Positions 60,281 to 64,000 of a stretch of 64,000 nt of DNA are shown here, piece by piece; the first letter of the stretch is position 1; each line of letters begins with the position of its first letter. This stretch comes from Melampsora larici-populina 98AG31 (taxonomy: Eukaryota > Basidiomycota > Pucciniomycetes > Pucciniales > Melampsoraceae). A model generated the notes under the pieces. That model worked only from the letters and a program-made list of their open reading frames with translations, searched no databases and was not told where the DNA came from. The translations under genes and the position numbers were made by a program. Location: the NCBI RefSeq assembly GCF_000204055.1, contig NW_006768781.1, positions 825,940 through 889,939 of the forward strand, read 5' to 3'.

Positions 60281-63200
60281 TTATGTTTTCTTACAACATC
60301 TAGTTGAATTCCTAACCAACCAAAAGTAAACAGATCCAATAAATCTAACCGCAGATAATCCAAATGTAGACCAAAGAATGATATCTAATTTTAACCAAAA
60401 AAATGGAAATCAACTTCTTAAACCCCAATGAAAATAAAAAAGTAACGTCACTTACTAAAATAAGTTGATTGTTTCTTCTCTTCATCACTAACAGAAGTGT
60501 TCAATCCATTGACATTCTAATAAAGATAAAATAAAATCAGTCATGATCCCACATCGTATTCAAGTAGGTGGGTAATAAACTGACCGCGATAGCAACAGCA
60601 AGAGCAGCATTAGACAACATCCAAACCGACACCAAACGAGTTCTGAAAGTTTTGTTCCCATCATCTTCCGTAGGTCTTTCTCTGACTTCCACCGCATCCC
60701 AAGCAGATATAGCTCTACCAACTACAGTTTTGAAATTAGCGTCCAAATCTTCTTCTGTTCTGACCACATCAGCCACTGTGGCTGCTTCTTCTGTTTTTTC
60801 TTTAGATGATTGAACTGATGGTAATGCGTCTGCTTTGTCTGATCCTTTTGTTCCCCCTAAAAGATTTTATCACGTGAGTTGGTTGATGGGATCATAGAAT
60901 ATAAGAGAAATCGTACGAACATGATACGTCGTGAAGGTTACAAAATGCGTATACCTATCAAAGAAAATTCAAATCAGCATCCTTGATATATTGATTCATT
61001 CAAGAAATCAATAATCACATTCAAGACATTGGTAAACGAAGGTGCCAAAGCTAATGAATACGAAAACAAAACGTTAGCTTGTGAAATGAAAGATCACTGA
61101 CCCCCTAAGTAAAGAAAAGAAAACTCACCCATGTATTGTGGAAAAGACGAGAGCATATGCCAAGGATCAGCATACAAGATCGAAGCAATCAAACTGTTTG
61201 AAAAAAGAAACGCAAAGCCGAGTTAAAATCACGAATCATTGAAAAAAATTGTAGAAAGACCACGAACTAGATTCCATAAGTTGAAACCAAAGCAGCTAAT
61301 AAGACTCCATTGGTACCACTAATCAAGACCGTAAACTTTTCTTTGATTGTAGGTGAACCATCAAAATCGATACTACTGAAAGCTTTAACTGTTAAAAGTG
61401 CTGCACAAGCCTAAGAGTAGACAAAGGTCCTGTTAAGATTGATGTTCAACGCAATCACATTGAGAAAGAAAAGGTCACGAACGAGTAGGTAGTAAGAGAG
61501 AATTCCAAAGATGACCAAACAAATCACGTATGTGGTTTGTTCACCCTTTGGACGATTTCCAAGTGCTAAAACGAACTATTGAAGCAATTAAAAGTTTAGA
61601 TTGAATGAGTAAGGTGAGTGTGGAGAGTATAAATGAACAAGTGTTACGTACTTGTAAAGCCAAGGCTCCTAAGTAAACCCATTGACATGATAAATTAACC
61701 CAATGAGTGATGACTTCGTCTTTGAATAAGAAGATCCCATTGTGGGGTAAGAGAGCAATAATGATACTGAAACTGAAGATCCAATCAAGTTTAAATGTCA
61801 GCATCAGGGTTAGAGAAGGAGAAAGAATGAGCAAGGCTAACGTAAGCCATAAGTTGGCTGAAAAGTAAGAGGACAGGGATCTAGGGTAAGTTTGGTTCAT
61901 AGTTTGAAAAGGCTAAAAAGATTGAGACTAACCAGGTGCAAACCACGTAAAAACTAATTGAGCCAAGTTAAAGAGAGCTTGAATGTGAAACATCAAAAGA
62001 CCTGTGTTGAAAGAAGGAGAAGAAACATTAACGATTAAGTTCGAGAGAGAAAGAAGCCAATGCTTACGAATTGGATTATGACCGGATTTATAGAATCTAA
62101 AGAAATGAATAGTAGCATAAACTGAAGCAGCAAAAGATCCATTGAGCCATCTTCTTCTTTGAGAAATCAATTCAGCAGCTTGTTCAGGTACATCAGTTTC
62201 TCCTTTAGCCTCTTTAACATAAGATAAAACCCAAGCATCATTAGCTTTAGCAACTAATTCGAAACACAAGATTCGATCTTCAGCCAAAAACATATTCTTG
62301 GTAAAGATTCCCATGCCATTAACACCTTTTTTGCCTAACCTATCGGCTAAAGTATGATCACCGTGAAAGTATTGTTGTAATGGTCTACCTTGTAAGGCTG
62401 CATAACGATAAGCTGAAAAGGCACCCGGTAACACTGATACATAACCGAAAGCTGATTCTAATGGTTTATCTAAAATGTTTGACATCTTATATTCAAAGTT
62501 TTGAGCTGCTACCAATGGATTTAATAACTTCTTTCCACTCTTCAACATGGCGTAAATCTAATTGAAAAAGGTTTCGAGTTAGAATGGGTAATTAAAGATA
62601 AAATGATTAAAGGTGGGAAACTTACTTCACCACAAGCACCACCTAGATTACGATTATTATGAAATGCTTGCCAAAGATAATAAAGGGAACGTTTACCAGG
62701 TTTGGTACCAGCATCAATCAAAATACAAACTTCAGGTTTAAGTTGTTTTGCAATCGCATTGAATAACCAACGATGAGAGTTGATTTTCTTCGCATTCTTT
62801 TGTTTTAAACAAAAAATCAATTGAACCGGTACTAGATTCGATTTAGCTGCTTCTGCTGAAGCTTCTAGAACTGGTGCTACTAATGATGGTTTCGAATCTA
62901 TTGAAAGTTGAGTGGTGTATTCGAAGATATGGGCTACGGTTTCTTTTCCGTCGATTTCTTTTTTCATTAAACCATCTTGATAAACACCGATTGTAGATAA
63001 AACATCCAACACGTTCTTATGGTTGTATCAAAATGTTGAGGATTAGTTTATTAACAAAGATATGTGGAAACTGTTTATTTTGTATTTCTTGATCACTTAC
63101 TTTATCACAAGGTCCAATTCCATCAAAGATTAATGAAACCACAATTCGTTTCCAACCTTCACCTGTTTTCTTTCCATCTTCACCACCACCTTTACCATTC

Positions 63201-64000
63201 CAAAACTTAGAATTAGATCTACAAATATCACGAATCTGTAAAGGAAAGACGATAAGATAAGTTTAGAGAAGGATCACAAGATTGATAATTTATAGAAAAA
63301 ACTCACATTCATCATCACTCCATGCATCGTTCTGGCAAACAAAATTTTATCTTCGTTATAATAAGTTACTGCGATTAACAATTCCGTTTCGCGATCATCT
63401 CTTGCGCTTCTTAATTTCCAACCATTCATTGGAGTAAAATCATCCGGATCACATGTAGCTGCTGCATATCTTAAATGTGTGAATTCTTTACTATCACCTG
63501 CTTGTTGTTTATATTTTTGTTCTACAGAGTTTGAAATTGCTTTTGGTACACTGATGATTCGATGTGATTGATTCAAAGAAATTGAATCAATGAATACTCA
63601 GAAAATGAACTTGGAGATTGGAGGGAATCATGAAGATTGTGTGACTTACGGATAATCATTGATAAAATTACCTTGCGTAAGTTTTACACGTCTAGTGATC
63701 CCACGTTGAATAGGACGAGCTCTTCTACGCCAATCATCTTCAGAAGCAGCAATAGAAGGGGAACTTTGACTGAAGCCTTGATGAGGAGGATATTGAAGAC
63801 GAGTTTGAGAATGTTGATGATGTAAATGAGGTTGTGGATAACCAGCTAAAGGAGCAGCAGTCGAAGTCAAAGGGACTTTTTCACCTGATTCTTCTGGGTA
63901 AAATACTTGACTTTGACTGTGATCTAAATGAGATTGAGAATGATAAGGGCCTAATGGTGGTGATTGGGTTGGATGATAGTATTGTTCATATGGTGCGGGT
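60281..64000 (-). CDS. Chitin synthase (division I type, GT2), 5' end outside window
   Basis: On the minus strand the gene enters from beyond 64000 with a disordered Pro-, Gln- and His-rich N-terminus. [20 protein letters not shown] and [10 protein letters not shown] follow (chitin synthase N domain). The GT2 core has [75 protein letters not shown] and the signature QRRRWLNGS. Several transmembrane segments follow (for example [18 protein letters not shown]). The small final exons end [20 protein letters not shown] before TAA at 60281..60283. It makes cell-wall chitin from UDP-GlcNAc at the plasma membrane. At least ten exons are present and no disruption was noted. The division I class is not resolved. 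Confidence 0.93.

Noticed and set aside
60016..60303. Lysine-rich open frame of 95 codons
   Set aside because: It overlaps the chitin synthase 3' end on the opposite strand, has low-complexity composition and no start context.

Overview
The window looks like nuclear DNA of a basidiomycete plant pathogen, most likely a rust fungus (Pucciniales). This is inferred from several things seen together: AT-rich intergenic DNA, genes split by many short GT-AG introns, very small exons, tRNA-Trp genes with a 10-nt intron, a fungal chitin synthase, several intron-split secreted small proteins, and many DNA-transposon relics. No species call is made. The gap of 100 N at 2201-2300 shows it is a draft assembly. 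Most real genes had to be rebuilt by splicing, because single open frames cover only parts of them.

Layout. 0.2-7.3 kb: a cytochrome b5-like protein, a secreted tandem-repeat precursor with Kex2-type sites, a secreted cutinase-family hydrolase and a PMP3-family membrane protein. 8-16 kb: tRNA-Trp, a foldback MITE, a decayed DDE transposase and a 4.6-kb hAT element with inverted ends and a target duplication. 16.3-20.3 kb: a large imperfect inverted duplication carrying two paralogous six-cysteine secreted peptide genes. 20.8-27.7 kb: a second tRNA-Trp, proteasome subunit alpha-1 and a secreted type-B carboxylesterase. 27.7-31 kb: repeats. 31-40 kb: a block of broken genes (a CAP59-like glycosyltransferase, a possible TANGO2-like piece, an MCM6 pseudogene and an unidentified piece), bracketed by two inverted copies of one GC-rich palindromic element. 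40-45 kb: repeats and two more MITEs. 45-64 kb: an alpha-arrestin, a ten-cysteine secreted protein, the ribosome-biogenesis protein ERB1/BOP1 (with one frameshift), a PLC-like phosphodiesterase and a chitin synthase that runs off the right edge.

Genes working together. There is no operon-like logic, as expected for a fungus. Two themes stand out. First, secreted products likely to act at the host interface: the Kex2 repeat precursor, the two six-cysteine peptides behind dibasic sites, the ten-cysteine protein, the cutinase and the carboxylesterase. Second, transposon-driven rearrangement, with MITEs of at least three target-site types, a hAT element, inverted duplications and pseudogenes. The strongest candidate for an undescribed system is the Kex2-type repeat precursor at 1761-2895, in which each peptide repeat is one exon and whole exon-intron units have been duplicated.
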